Position numbers and translations under genes: made by a program
Notes under the pieces: model-generated
What the model was told of the DNA's origin: nothing
The model's input: the letters and a program-made list of their open reading frames with translations, nothing else
Database searches by the model: none
In this document: positions 1 to 25,454 of the stretch, in pieces
Numbering within the stretch: the stretch's first letter is position 1
Layout of the letters: every line of letters begins with the position of its first letter
DNA from: Hyperoplus lanceolatus
Lineage: Eukaryota > Chordata > Actinopteri > Uranoscopiformes > Ammodytidae
Length of the DNA: 64,000 nucleotides
Direction: 5' to 3'
Assembly (NCBI GenBank): GCA_026929865.2
Contig: CM049417.1
Location: forward strand, 21,081,501-21,145,500

Positions 1-325
1 AAATGTTTCCAGTCTACAGCAAAAATAAAGGAATTGGCCTCACCGTTCCAATACTTATGGACCGTATACGTCCGTGTGTAGCATTCCAGTCATGTACATC
101 CTGTACTAGCTTGTTGGAAAGTTGTACACTTGTGAAAAACCTGCATGCTGCACAGAGCGCATGGTCAGGGCCACTGTTAACCAGGAAGTCAATGTGTGTT
201 GACATGATGGCAGAGTTTCAAAGCAGGTGAAAACAGCGCCAATATGGCAATTTTGGATTGAAGCTGAGGGGAGCCAAAAAACCTAGATGAACCCAAAAGT
301 AAAGTACTGCTATACACTCTCATGC
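1..325. other. Unassigned sequence at the window start
   Basis: No exon, repeat boundary or RNA gene is recognised. It is probably elavl2 intron or upstream flank, since the earlier exons of that gene are not in the window. Confidence 0.4.
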
Positions 326-333
326 ATTACCAT

Positions 334-902
334 TATGGCTGTGGTAATAAATCGTTATGGCGATATATTGCGATATTTACGTTGGCGATATCTGTATCGA
401 TTTACATCTTTTTTTCTTTAAGATTATTTTTTGTCCTGAGCCTCTAGGATACTGGCTATTGAGGTTTTATTAATTCTGTTTATAAGAATACTTAGGATTC
501 ACTGTGTCCTCTGTATTCACTGACAATAAGGCATAATTGTTTAGCACGCATATTATGCACTTTATTTACATACGTTCAGAGACACAAAAGCACACTGATG
601 CGTTTTCATTTTCAGTGTGTCCTGTCCAGTTAGTGCAAGAGTGAATAGAATTTTTATTTTGATGGTAAGGCAGCTGCAGCAGTGTTTGATGATTTGCCAC
701 AACCAAAACAAATTGGAAAGGAAGTTTGACTCGATTTGTCTGTTGAATTACTAATATATTGTGCTGTTATGTATGACAAGGATACTTGTTTGTGAAATGT
801 AGCAATATATCGTTATATATCACAATACGCAATATATCGTATCGTGAACAGTGTATCGTAATACGTATCGTATCGCAAAGTCCTTGACGATACCCAGCCC
901 TA
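334..902. mobile_element. Small non-autonomous hAT-type element
   Basis: The right end reads CTTGACGATACCCAGCCCTA, the usual inverted terminus of fish hAT elements (TAGGGCTGGGTATCG on the other strand). The left end at 334 is a diverged match (TATGGCTGTGG). Flanking 8-mers ATTACCAT (326-333) and GTTCCCAT (903-910) agree at 6 of 8 bases. The interior is full of CGATA/TATCG motifs and has no coding capacity. Confidence 0.6.
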
Positions 903-910
903 GTTCCCAT

Positions 911-1922
911 CAGGAGCGCTGCTGGCTGAGTGACGTGCAACACCTAATGGTGAAATCTGGTATATGGGTCTGGTATTTGGCTAAATATATAACCAGTTTG
1001 AAAATGTTTACACCGGCACATCCCTAATAAGCCATGTGAAACAAATTCCCTTTTTATGATTAATATAAAGTTGTAGCCACCTGGAAAGGGTGAGTTCTAA
1101 GCTCTCCGGCTGGCAGTAGATACATGTCAAACAGGACACTTAAAACTCCTGAAAAACCTGGATGTACAGCAGACGGTATAAAATCCATGTCTGATCACCG
1201 AAGGCTTTTGATGTAGAGATGTACAGATAGGGTTGTTGTAATAACTCAGAATTCCTCATGGGGGAAACAGAAGTTAAGCACTGTAACTTAAAGAAAGACA
1301 ATATCATTTTTGAACAGCCCTTGTCAGAAACATATTCAACTTTGTGTTAGTTGCGCTAACATGACAGGGATATGGTTCCAAAGCTTGCTGTGAATGAGTT
1401 GCTTAAGTTTCAGCTTTCCTATTATTTTGCTTGCTCCAAACGGTTTTAGTTATGTTTGGTCACATTTACAAAATGTATGTTTTAGAACAGCAGCTTTTAA
1501 ATCCCAGGATTGAGATAGAAATGAGTCTTGATTCCTACTGTTTGGCAGTAGTTTTGTGAATGAAGGCATCTATTTAAAGTGATACAAATTGCAGTATGGA
1601 TTAATAATGGATTGATCACCAGCTTTGCTCATTAGGCAGTCCAGTAAGTATTAAAATTTTTATTTTTAACCGATAAAGGCTTGAATTAGGGCAGAACGAA
1701 CTGATGGATACTGAGACTTAAACTCAGATGCTGAAAATATCAGACCCTTAATGTTATTCGAAGCCTCCCAGTCATTTCTCAGGAATGATGTTCTGATTTA
1801 AATTTTAGCACTACATAAAACGCTATCCCCTACAGACTGTGTTGCTTTTGTCTCTCCTTAGGCCCTTTGGCAATGGATTTAAACCAGCATACATCCGTGT
1901 ACTGGTGCTACATCAGATATTG
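911..1922. other. Unassigned intronic or upstream sequence
   Basis: AT-rich single-copy-looking sequence with no exon, RNA gene or repeat end that I can identify. Confidence 0.4.
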
Positions 1923-1930
1923 GTAATCAC

Positions 1931-4483
1931 TAGGGGTGTAACGATATACGTATTTGTACCGTACCGTGACGGTACAGGCACGTATTTGGTGTTACAGAGG
2001 TGGACCGCGTTCCGTTTGTGGCGTAGCCTACATAGCGTTAATATATGGCGAATGTACAGGCTTGTTTTGCGGTGTGGAACTTAAAACTTGTAGTCTGAGT
2101 TCCCCCCGGACCATTTAGCCTCCGGCTCAGCTCGCACGTGCGCAGTAGCAGCCAGCGATTGAGATTCTGTTATCTCCATGGTGAGCATGAGGATCAGGCA
2201 GTGTTAGCAACTTAGCCGCTATATTCAGTGACTTTTCAGACCCCTCTGGCGACTGTTTTTTTTTTTTTTTTTTAAAGCCACCAGCGACCAATCTAGCTAC
2301 TTTTTCTGGTGTTATTGGTGACTTTTAGAGACCCTGTCGCTAAAGCATGTATCGCTCTTAACACTTCTAAACGAGCAGCGGGTGCTCAACAGCCACTCCC
2401 CCCCTTCCCAGAGCACTGATAGGCGGCTGAGTCCTCACGCAGCAGTCCCTCCCAGCTGCAGTCAGAGCAAGAGATATACACACCTCTCCGCTCTAGTGTT
2501 CCATTTGCATCACAGCAGTTGTAGTAGCAGCGTTCCCCCCCTCTTTTACTGTCTATGAGTTAGGGGTGGGTAAAAATATCGATTCTCCGATGCATTTCGA
2601 TTCTCTCTCGAACGATTCCGAATCGATCCATAAAAGTTAATAATCGATTCATTAAAAAAATATATATATATATAGTATTTAATATTAGTATTTCCTGCGC
2701 CACTGCGCATGCACACCACACAAGTGCGAGTTGTAAAAGTGGCGACAAAAGGGCAGAGAGCAAACCCATATGACCTGCACTGGCTTTGTGTCTGTTTACG
2801 TTTTTGTATAAGAGCTGAATTCCAATACAGCACTTTTTTTTCACTTTTGTACATCTTATACTGGTATTGTGCTAATGTTTTATTTGTCACCAGAAATGAA
2901 GGCACCTGGTTCTTATGTGTTATTATTGTTCAAAGATGTCATGTCAGAAAGAAAGAAATACTATACATGATTTAAATACATTACATTTAAAGCGGCTACG
3001 AGTAACATTTAAATATCTTTTAAACAGCCTCATGTTTCCTCTCATAATCATAAATTACCTTTAACAGCAAACGAGACCATCAGTGCAAAGAAAGACGTTT
3101 TTATATAGTTTTTATTACTGCATTTGATCTGGTCGTACACCCAGTCCGATTTTCGGTTCACGCGTGCATTCTCTATGGTCACATATCCGTATTGGTCGCA
3201 GATTTCAGTGTGGCGCAGCAACGTGATTTGAGAAGCCTATCCCTCCAGGTGAGGGAAGGGGAGCGGGAGACTTGTTTGAGACAGTTATTTGTCGTCATAA
3301 TGACTGATAACGGGGCTGAACCATCAAAGAAAGAAAAGAAAATGCAATGAAGAAAAGCTAAAAGGGAGAGTGATAGTCGGGCGAGAGGGCGTTGCCAAGC
3401 AACGTATACACAATTTCACGCAGCGAAACTAGACTGCAGTGTTTACTCCTAAATGAATGAGCGGTAGCCTACTAAATCAAAGTTTACTTTGCCTCACCAG
3501 CATCATCAGATGACCATTATTCATCTGAAATAGTCATTATTTACAACATAAACACATTACCTCATCGTGATCCATACTAACTAACTGCCATCTCTCGTTC
3601 ATTCGCTTTGTGTGAGGACACAGGGACTCGTTCAGCTCCGTGAGAGGTGACAATGCATCAACTCATTGCAATCAGGTGTGTTTAGCACTTACTGGCATTA
3701 GTTGATGCTGTGTCACCCATAGACTCACGGAGCCGAAAAGAGTCCGGTGCCCTCACACTTTCAACACACGGACACGCACCATATTGCTTCCTGATTATTT
3801 GAATCTTGCACTCCCTGCACGAGCTACAAAACAGCTTCACGACAGCTGGCGTCGTAATAATACTACCGCTTTTGTTCAAAGGTGTCGCCAACGTGCCGAC
3901 TTACTCGTAGAAGCTTTAATACAGCACTGTCAATTGTGCTGATGTTATCTTACAATTTCCAAGAGGAGAGAGTTATACCATGGCTGTTTGTTCACAAGGC
4001 ATAAAATTAAATAGATAATTATTTAAATTCAATTTTAATTATTTTACTCTTTCTTGTATATTTATACTTGATACTGAATCGATATCGAAGCATTTCAATT
4101 AATATCGAATCGATATCGAATCGGGACTTAATGAATCGAAATCGAATCGTGAGATTCTTGACAATTGATTCAAAAAGACCCTTAAAGATGACATACCCTT
4201 TGTTTACAGCAGCTTACAGAGCCTGCTGAGCATTAACACTATATTTTTTCATTGCAATTTTAGTTTATGCTGCACCTACACTAGTATTTAATAAGTATTT
4301 TATTTATTGGAGAATTGCATGTGTTATGCATTTTATTTGTATGTTACATACTGTCAGCTAGTTACTGACAGCTAAAGCTGTTCATTCTCCGTTTACTATG
4401 AAGCGTACCGTACTGTACCGTACCGTGGCTTCAAAACCGAGGTACATACCGAACCGTGACTTTAGTGTACCGTTACACCCCTA
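1931..4483. mobile_element. hAT-type element with TAGGGGTGTAACG termini
   Basis: The left end TAGGGGTGTAACG (1931-1943) is matched by CGTTACACCCCTA at 4471-4483. Flanking 8-bp sequences GTAATCAC (1923-1930) and GTAATCAT (4484-4491) differ at one base, fitting an old hAT target-site duplication. Both subterminal regions carry runs of GTACCGTACC-like repeats. No transposase frame is visible. A second repeat (about 2561-4165) sits inside it. Confidence 0.8.
2561..4165. mobile_element. Nested repeat with ATCGATTC-rich ends
   Basis: It begins TAGGGGTGGG at 2561 and has clusters of ATCGATTC/GAATCGAT motifs at both ends (2578-2650 and 4075-4150). This is typical of a fish hAT-like non-autonomous element whose right terminus has decayed. 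The interior 2985-3925 is shared, in inverted orientation, with 45030-46450. Apparent frames such as 3682-3891 are non-coding repeat sequence. The exact right end is not resolved. Confidence 0.6.
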
Positions 4484-4684
4484 GTAATCATGGGAGAGAT
4501 GCAAGCTTCCTTTTTGCTTTAAATGTCCTCGCGATGGCTGCCGCTGCTAGCAGCTTGGTCACTTTGGGTAGCACTAGTTTCTTAATGGAAGCTAGATGCA
4601 TCGCAGTAATTTTACTCCTTGATGACAGTTCAAAATAGGAAATTGTTTCAAGAACATGTTTAGGGCCTCCCAGTTCTAACCAGG

Positions 4685-7600
4685 AACCATCTCTCCGGGA
4701 ACCATCACCTTACCGTGGTGGAGAGGTTTGTGTGCCCCTGTGAACCTGAGAGCTGTGTTGGCCGGAGCCTAGTGCTCCTGGTAGGGTCTCCCAAGGCAAA
4801 GTGGTCTCAGGTGAGGGGCCCGACTAAGAATGGTTCAAAAAGACCTCATGGAAGAACGAGTAAGAGGAAGAGTGACCCTGCCCGGAGGAAGCCCGGGGCC
4901 CCCGGCTGGAGCCAGGCCCAGACGGTGAAGGGCGGGGACCATGACGGACCAGACCCGGGCGGCGGAGGCTGGCTTTGGGGACGTGGAACGTCACCTCGCT
5001 GTGGGGGAAGGAGCCGGAACTGGTGCGGGAGGTGGAGCGCTACCAATTAGATCTGGTGGGGCTTGCCTCCATGCACAGTCTTGGCTCTGGAACCGTACTT
5101 CTGAACAGGGGTTGGACTCTATTCTTCTCTGGAGTTGCCCAAGGTGTGAGGCGCCGGGCCGGTGTGGGTATACTCACGAGCCCCCGGCTGGGCGCTACTA
5201 CGTTGGAGTTTACCCCGGTGGACGAGAGGGTTGCCTCCCTACGCCTCCGGGTTGTGGGGGGGAAGACTCTGACTGTTGTTTGTGCGTATGCACCAAACAG
5301 CAGTTCGGAGTATTCGGCCTTCTTGGAGACCCTGAACGGAGTCCTGCATGGGGCTCCGTTAGGGGACTCCATAGTTCTACTGGGAGACTTTAACGTGCAC
5401 GTGGGCAATGATGGAGACACCTGGAAAGGCGTGATTGGGAGGAACGGCCTCCCCGATCTGAACCCGAGTGGTCGTTTGTTGTTAAACTTCTGTGCTGGTC
5501 ATGGTTTGTCTATAACAAACACCATGTTCGAACATAAGGATGCTCATAAGTGTACATGGTACCAGAGCACCCTAGGCCGAAGGTCGATGATCGATTTCGT
5601 GATCGTATCATCTGATCTGAGGCCGCATTTTTCGGACACTCGGGTGAAGAGAGGGGCGGAGCTGTCAACTGATCACCATCTGGTTGTGAGTTGGGTCAAA
5701 GGGTGGGGGAAGACTCTGGACAGACCTGGTAAGCCCAAACGGGTAGTGCGGGTGAACTGGGAACGTCTAGCGGAGGCCCCTGTTCAACAGATCTTTAATT
5801 CGCACCTCATGCAGAGCTTTTCTAGCATCCCTGTGGAGGTTGGGGGCATTGAACCCGAGTGGTCGATGTTCAAAACTTCCATTGCTGAAGCCGCGGCAGG
5901 CAGCTGTGGTCTCAAGGTCTTAGTTGCCTCAAGGGGCGGTAACCCTCGAACGCCGTGTTGGACTTCGGTGGTCAGGGAAGCCGTCCGACTGAAGGAGTGC
6001 TTCCGGGATATGTTATCTCGGGGGACTCCTGAGGCAGTTGCAAGGTACCGACAGTCCCGAAGGGCTGCAGCTTCTGCCGTGTCAGAGGCAAAGCAGCGGG
6101 TGTGGGAGAAGTTCGGAGAAACCATGGAGAAGGACTTTCGGTCGGCACCAAAGTGTTTCTGGAAGACCATCCGGCACCTCAGGAGGGGGAAGCGGGGAAC
6201 CATCCAAGCTGTGTACAGTAAGGATGGGATGCTGTTGACCTCAACTGAGGAGGTAGTCGGTCGGTGGAAAGAGCACTTTGAGGAACTGCTGAATCCGACT
6301 AACACGCCCTCTATGTTGGAGGCAGAGCTGGAGGCTGATGGGGGATCATCGTCAATTTCCCTGGTGGAAGTCACTGAGGTAGTCAAACAACTCCACAGTG
6401 GCAAAGCCCCGGGGGTTGATGAGATCCGTCCAGAAATGCTGAAAGCAATGGGTGTGGAGGGGCTGTCTTGGATGACACGCCTCTTCAACATTGCGTGGAA
6501 GTCGGGTACAGTGCCGAAGGAGTGGCAGACCGGGGTGGTGGTTCCTATTTTTAAAAAGGGGGACCAGAGAGTGTGTTCCAACTACCGGGGTATCACACTT
6601 CTCAGCCTTCCCGGGAAAGTCTACTCCAAGGTGCTGGAAAGGAGGGTTCGGGCCGATAGTCGAACCTCAGATTGAAGAGGAACAATGCGGATTCCGTCCT
6701 GGCCGTGGAACAACGGACCAGCTCTTCACTCTCGCAAGGATCCTAGAGGGAGCTTGGGAGTTTGCTCATCCAGTCTACATATGTTTTGTAGATCTGGAGA
6801 AGGCTTATGACCGGGTTCCCCAGGAGATACTGTGGGGGGTGCTGCGGGAGTATGGGGTGAGGGTGTCTCTTCTCAGGGCCATCCAATCTCTGTACGCTCG
6901 AAGCGAGAGCTGTGTAAGGGTTCTCGGTAGTAAATCAGACTTGTTTCCGGTGGGGGTTGTCCTCCGCCAGGGCTGCGCTTTATCACCAATCCTGTTTGTG
7001 ATATTTATGGACAGGATATCAAGGCGTAGTCGTGGTGGGGAGGGGTTGCAGTTTGGTGGTCTGAAGATCTCATCTCTGCTGTTTGCGGATGATGTGGTTC
7101 TGATGGCATCATCGGCCTATGACCTTCAGCTCTCATTGGATCGATTTGCAGCCGAGTGTGAAGCGGTTGGGATGAGGATCAGCACCTCTAAATCTGAGGC
7201 CATGGTGCTCAGCAGGAAACCGATGGATTGTCTACTACAGGTAGGGAATGAGTCCTTACCCCAAGTGAAGGGGTTAAAGTACCTCAGGGTCTTGTTTGCG
7301 TGTGAGGGAACAATGGAGCGTGAGATTGGCCGTAGAATCGGAGCAGCAGGGGCGGTTTTGCACTCGCTTTACCGCACTGTTGTGACGAAAAGAGAGCTGA
7401 ATCGTAAAGCAAAGCTTTCGATCTACCGGGCGATCTTTGTTCCTACCCTCACCTATGGTCATGAAGGCTGGGTAATGACCGAAAGAACGAGATCGCGGGT
7501 ACAAGCGGCCGAAATGGGCTTTCTCAGGAGGGTGGCTGGCGTCTCCCTTAGAGATAGGGTGAGAAGCTCAGTCATTCGTGAGGAACTCGGGGCAGAGCCG

Positions 7601-7904
7601 CAACTCCTTTGCGTTGAAAGGAGTCAGTTGAGGTGGTTCGGGCATCTGGTAAGGATGCCCCCAGGGCGCCTCCCTAGGGAGGTGTTCCAGGAGCGTCCAG
7701 CTGGGAGGAGGCCTCGGGGAAGACCCAGGACTAGGTGGAGAGATTATATTTCCACGCTGGCCTGGGAACGCCTCGGGATCCCCCAGTCAGAGCTGGTTGA
7801 GGTGGCCCGGGAAAGAGAAGTTTGGGGTTCCCTGCTCAAGCTGCTGCCCCCGCGACCCGATTTCGGATAAGCGGTTGAATATGATGATGATGATGATGAT
7901 GATG
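4685..7904 (+). mobile_element. Full-length RTE-clade (Rex3-like) non-LTR retrotransposon
   Basis: A 3.2-kb LINE lies between perfect 13-bp direct repeats AGTTCTAACCAGG (4672-4684 and 7905-7917), a clear target-site duplication. Its 5' leader (4685-4974) precedes an endonuclease-reverse transcriptase frame. The 3' end is very short after the stop, then a (TGA)n tail at 7880-7904. Simple-repeat tails are usual for RTE-type elements rather than poly(A). Family assignment to RTE/Rex3 is by motif recognition; another RTE-like fish family is possible. Confidence 0.88.
4975..7870 (+). pseudogene. RTE-type endonuclease/reverse transcriptase ORF with one frameshift
   Basis: The N-terminal part (4975-about 6650) is an APE-type endonuclease: [10 protein letters not shown] near the start, [10 protein letters not shown] in the middle and [10 protein letters not shown] near its end. 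These hold the family's Asn, Asp and His active-site residues. The reverse transcriptase follows, with [51 protein letters not shown] and the catalytic box LLFADDVVL (about 7078-7104). The reading frame changes near 6650-6652, where a GGG run appears to have one G too many. Apart from that the frame is open to the stop at 7868-7870. The ATG is uncertain: the frame is open before the GTWNV motif, and ATG at 4941 is in a different frame. One frameshift in a 3-kb copy with intact duplications suggests a fairly recent insertion. Confidence 0.85.
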
Positions 7905-7917
7905 AGTTCTAACCAGG

Positions 7918-19371
<11,454 letters not shown>

Positions 19372-21605
19372 AACCCGCCCATTGTTTCTAGAAAACGCCG
19401 CAGAAAAAGGAACCGGATAATGGAAGTAAAAACTGCTTTGTAAATCAGTGTTATGAAGAAAAACAATATTTAGCGTCCAACAATGTGATTTTTCTTTTAT
19501 TTTCAATGCTACGCTTTGAATCTTCTCAATATACTTTTAAAAGATCCAGCAGGTTTTTATGCCTGTGATGTTGACTTCTCTTTACAGATGGACCATCTGC
19601 AAAGTTACTATAGGTTTTGTCATTTTGTTGCACATCTGCTTTGAAACAGTAAGTCTTGTAATGTTCTGTGTAGTGATTTTCTTTGTATTTTTCTGTGTCC
19701 TGGTTTGCCATAGGTGCGTTAATGCCTTCAGTGGTTAGCAAGTACTTATTTTGAACTATTTGCAGTTGATTTGATTTTGTAAGTATTCAGTTCATTGTAA
19801 TATGAGTTGGTTATTGGTTGGCTGCATAATGTTGCTTATTGTAAACTTAATGGATAAAAGACAAAAAAAAATTCTTAAAGCAGTACCTTGCCAAAGAGCT
19901 AAGAACCTCTTTGATGTGGGTTTAAAAAGCATCTATTTTTATAAAAAGAAAAATTTGGAGAAACTTTTTACTGGACCTGGAACAAAATATTTTGACTTGG
20001 ATACTTTGAGAAATATCTTCATATGAGACCTTGTGAGCTTTTGAACTTTACAGGAAAGTTTGCAGTGGTTGAAATTTCTGGGGAGATTTATGATGTAAAA
20101 GATACCTTTTGAGATCTTTGTATTATCTTTAGATTCTAGAATCAATGACAGTGCTGGTTTCATTTGTAAAATCATCTGTGGGTCCCTCTGTCATCCCGGT
20201 TGTCACAAAACTCACTTTCCGATTTGATTTGGAAACGGACGAACACGAAGGTTTATTCGCGAAAATTGCATGCAAAATTATAACATATCTTAAAAGGTAA
20301 ATGGGGGATAAAAATCGGTTCTTCCTAAAGGATTCCCTTCATGGTGATTTGTGGTGTACCTACGATATATCATTAGACGGATTTTGTCTTAATATCTACC
20401 AATAAGGGTTTTTACATTCTTTGTATGAAAGATTGAGGACAAGCTAGTGAAGGCAGCAGCTTTAGAAAAACTAGTGTGAAGAATAGAAGGGATTACTCCT
20501 GAGCTTTGAGCTATGTAAATAAGTCCTTGTTTATGTTGAGTATTTGGCAGACTTTTTTTGGTTCTAGTTTGGACTTTATCTGAAAGTGATATTATTATAT
20601 CGTTTTTTCTTTTATGGAGTATTTAAGGTATTTTTTATTTGACATATTAATCTTTTATTTTCACTTTCCCTTCAGTTGATACTTGATTTGTTGTCCCATG
20701 GACTAGCATTACAGTGCATCAAATGTGTTGGTTGTTTGGTCTTTAGATAGTCTTGCTTCGTAAAAAAAAATGTTATTAAGAAACTATAGACATATGTTTT
20801 TTGTTTTTTTTCTTTATATATAAACATTATAAATATATATTTATGTGGTAAAGAATGGATATAAACCACAGTTTTGAACTATTTGATTATTTTTTTTCAT
20901 AGTCATATATATACGTAATGCATATAACCTGTCTTTAAAATGGTAAAAAGGTGTATATTGCTTTATTCACTTTGGGGGAAGGTCAGTGAAGCAGTTCCAT
21001 TAACGATAGCAAAATTGGTTGCAAGAGTTTGCAGATTAACATCAAACTCATTTTGAAAAAACAAATGGAGGTTAGTCGAGCCTTAGATGCACTGAGTACT
21101 GCACCTGCATCCCGCTTGGTATTTAAACCCATTACTAGTCATGCTTCCCCTTAAATGAGCAGTGTGCTATGCATTATATAATTATCTTCGCAACTGCTTT
21201 TTCTTGTTTATCTATTCCTTCTTTGTGTTACTTGTAAAAGTTAAATTTAAGTCTAGATGAGTTGTGATACTTGCTGCTGTGGGGTAGAGGTGACATTTTT
21301 CATGCCTGACCTGTCATTGTTGGAAAAAAAAAACGTTTTCTTTTTGTAACTTCATGATTATTTGGTCTTGACAAACAATGGTCCGGCACGAAAAAATGTT
21401 TTCTCCCACCCCTCTTATCTCAATTCTTAATATGAGAATGATTATTTATTTGAAGTTGTACAGTCTGACTTGGTTCACGGCCTTTTTGGAATAGAATATC
21501 TTTTGTTAAGTATTTAAAAGGATGTACATGTTCTTTTTCTTTGGGTTTGGATACTTTGGATTTTTTCCATGTTCAGTACATCAATAAATAAGTTGAAGGG
21601 CAATG
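19372..21605 (+). other. elavl2: elavl2 3' UTR with poly(A) signal at 21583-21588
   Basis: About 2.2 kb of U-rich, AU-rich non-coding sequence follows the elavl2 stop codon. It contains no transposon signature, unlike the DNA on both sides, which suggests it is retained transcript sequence. An AATAAA at 21583-21588 is followed by a plausible cleavage zone near 21600-21610. Many T-runs (for example around 20581-20600, 20809 and 20890) could bind Hu proteins themselves. The open frames in this stretch are short and unlike any known protein. The 3' end is inferred, not shown by transcript data. Confidence 0.7.
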
Positions 21606-21691
21606 CAGCTTTGTGAATGGATCCCATCATTCCTGTTTTCTAAAAAAACTATTATTTTTAAATGTAAAAATTTACTATTTATTTATATATT

Positions 21692-23406
<1,715 letters not shown>

Positions 23407-23452
<46 letters not shown>
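23407..23452. repeat. (GT)n microsatellite
   Basis: Uninterrupted GT dinucleotide run of about 46 bp. Confidence 0.97.
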
Positions 23453-23453
<1 letters not shown>

Positions 23454-23828
23454 AGAAGTACTGTACCCCCACAGTCCTGACAGCGTAACTCAAATACACA
23501 TTGAACAACCTGTCATTTTCTAAATGTGTTCATTGGATTATATATTTAAACCAAATCTTATTTAGGACTTAATTATTTTTGAACTTAGTATTTGTTGTCT
23601 TTTATAATAATTTAATTCAATTCAAATGTGAGTGTTTGGTTTGGTCACGTTTGTATTTGCATGTGTACCATTTATTCTTTGAGTGGCAGTAGCTTGATGC
23701 TTTAACCATGTTTCTGGTACATTTAGCATGTTGTCCTGTACAAGCTACAGCTGCTATATCAGTGTGTTGTCATTTTGCTTGCTTTTTCAGACATATTTTG
23801 TACATGTAGCAAGTGCAACACATTTTCT

Positions 23829-24078
23829 TTAGCTAGCTATTTTAAACAGTCCATTACTATTAGCTAACCATTTCAACTATCTATCCATAACTTATAGGTA
23901 ATTGCTTCAACTTTCTATCCATTGCCATTATCATAGTTATTAGTTATTATTATCTTTTACAGTAGTAGCAATATAGTCCATTACTTTTAGGTAACTACTC
24001 TGTTGCTTTAAGCTAAATATTTTAACAGCCTATCCATAACTTTTATCTAACTATTTCAACCATTTATCCAGTACTTTT
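23829..24078. repeat. Degenerate tandem repeat, period about 34 bp
   Basis: Several diverged copies of a unit resembling CTAACTATTTCAAC plus TATCCATAACTTTTA follow one another, with two longer interruptions. It is an old minisatellite-like array. Confidence 0.6.
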
Positions 24079-24081
24079 GTT

Positions 24082-24130
24082 AAAAAAGAGAATCCAGTCA
24101 TTTGTTACAACTGACTGGATTATCTTTTTT
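24082..24130. repeat. Hairpin-forming inverted repeat
   Basis: Arms AAAAAAGAGAATCCAGTCA and TGACTGGATTATCTTTTTT pair over 19 bp with one mismatch around an 11-nt loop (24101-24111). Confidence 0.75.
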
Positions 24131-24858
24131 TAAGAAATAATACATTGGGAATAACGTGTTTGCATAAAAAGTCGCTGGTAGTGTAATAGCTATTTCAATT
24201 TAGCTTGTTTTTGCTCTTTTTCCACACTGGACTCTAGGGTATAATACATGACTGTATGGCATAGATGTCTAATAGCTGTACATTGTGGTAGCATTGAACT
24301 GCAGTTTCCACAAGGCACATTTTCTCTTAACCCTACAATTTAGTCTGTGTTCATGAGGAAAAGGGTATCACCGATAGTGCCATCACTGTGAAACCTAACA
24401 CATGGTGTGCAATGGGACAGGAGATAAATAAAACATGCCAGTACATTTTGTCCAAAGCTGCTGATATCAGCAGGCGCACATAAACATATTTGCATATGGT
24501 ATGTCTGTTGAAGTGATTTATAGCCCACCAGGCCTAACACAGTCTAACTGAGGCCTTGTTCATCTCATGGTCATTTCCTGTTGTTTATGCTGAGAGCTTG
24601 TATTCATACACAGTCCAATGGAACAATAAGAGTTTGTTCATGGCACATGTTTATACTTACAAAAGCAAACAAAAAAATGCATACGTTGTAATGCCTGCAT
24701 TTTGCATACCAAAACATGTATTGCTATGTTAACCACTGACATAGATCATAGATTTAGAAATAATTCAGTCATGTAGGTCAAAAATGAGGCAATGGAAAGT
24801 GATGAAACATCTCAATAAGAAAAAGGAGGGCTTCAGTTGGAATTTTGACTAGTTTGAA
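24131..24858. other. Intergenic sequence, no feature recognised
   Basis: No repeat boundary, exon or RNA gene was recognised. Confidence 0.4.
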
Positions 24859-24869
24859 GTATTCAGATA

Positions 24870-25443
24870 GCCTGGAAATCCAGACCCTGATATCTTGAAC
24901 GATAGAGGGTCTGGCCACGATCAATAGTAATTTCCAACTCAAGGGGCGGCTCCTACTCGTGCATTTCATGCCACTGCACGCAGTTGGATAGCACTACAAC
25001 CAATCAGAGCGATGCACAAGGTGACGGAAGCCCCTTTCGTTTAGCGAACAGCTATTAAACTGTTAAATTAAACGTTTGCCGTTGTCGGTCGGCAAAACAG
25101 AACATTCCACTTACTTGCTAATGAAAGATTTGAGTGCCGTCTTCCAAATCGTTAAGGGTCGAGGCCAAAGCAGTCTCAAACTCACACAACATATCCGCAG
25201 CCATCTTTGATGTTTACTATCACGGCTTCGACGTCGCATGCACGTCACTGTCGTCATCAGGTTACGTCCTCCCCAGAGTACCATATAAAGGGCTCTAGCG
25301 CGCCCATATTAGATAGAACCAATTGAAACCATAGCCAGATTTCTGGTCTTCTTGATAAAGCTTCAACGGAGCGTGTCCAGACCAACACGCGCAGCAAATT
25401 TAATTCGCCAGCGCCTAGTGGCAGGTGTGGGAATGCCAGGCTA
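24870..25443. mobile_element. AGCCTGG-ended DNA element with long target duplication
   Basis: Inverted ends AGCCTGG (24870) and CCAGGCT (ending 25443) lie inside direct repeats AGTATTCAGAT on both sides (about 24859-24869 and 25444-25454). Because of A/T overlap the true duplication may be 8 to 11 bp. That length fits hAT or Mutator-like elements. The minus strand holds an exon-like frame starting MAADMLCEFETALASTLNDL (ATG near 25206) and ending in a stop followed by GCAAGTAAGT, a donor-like sequence. It has no recognisable transposase. Confidence 0.65.
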
Positions 25444-25454
25444 GTATTCAGATC

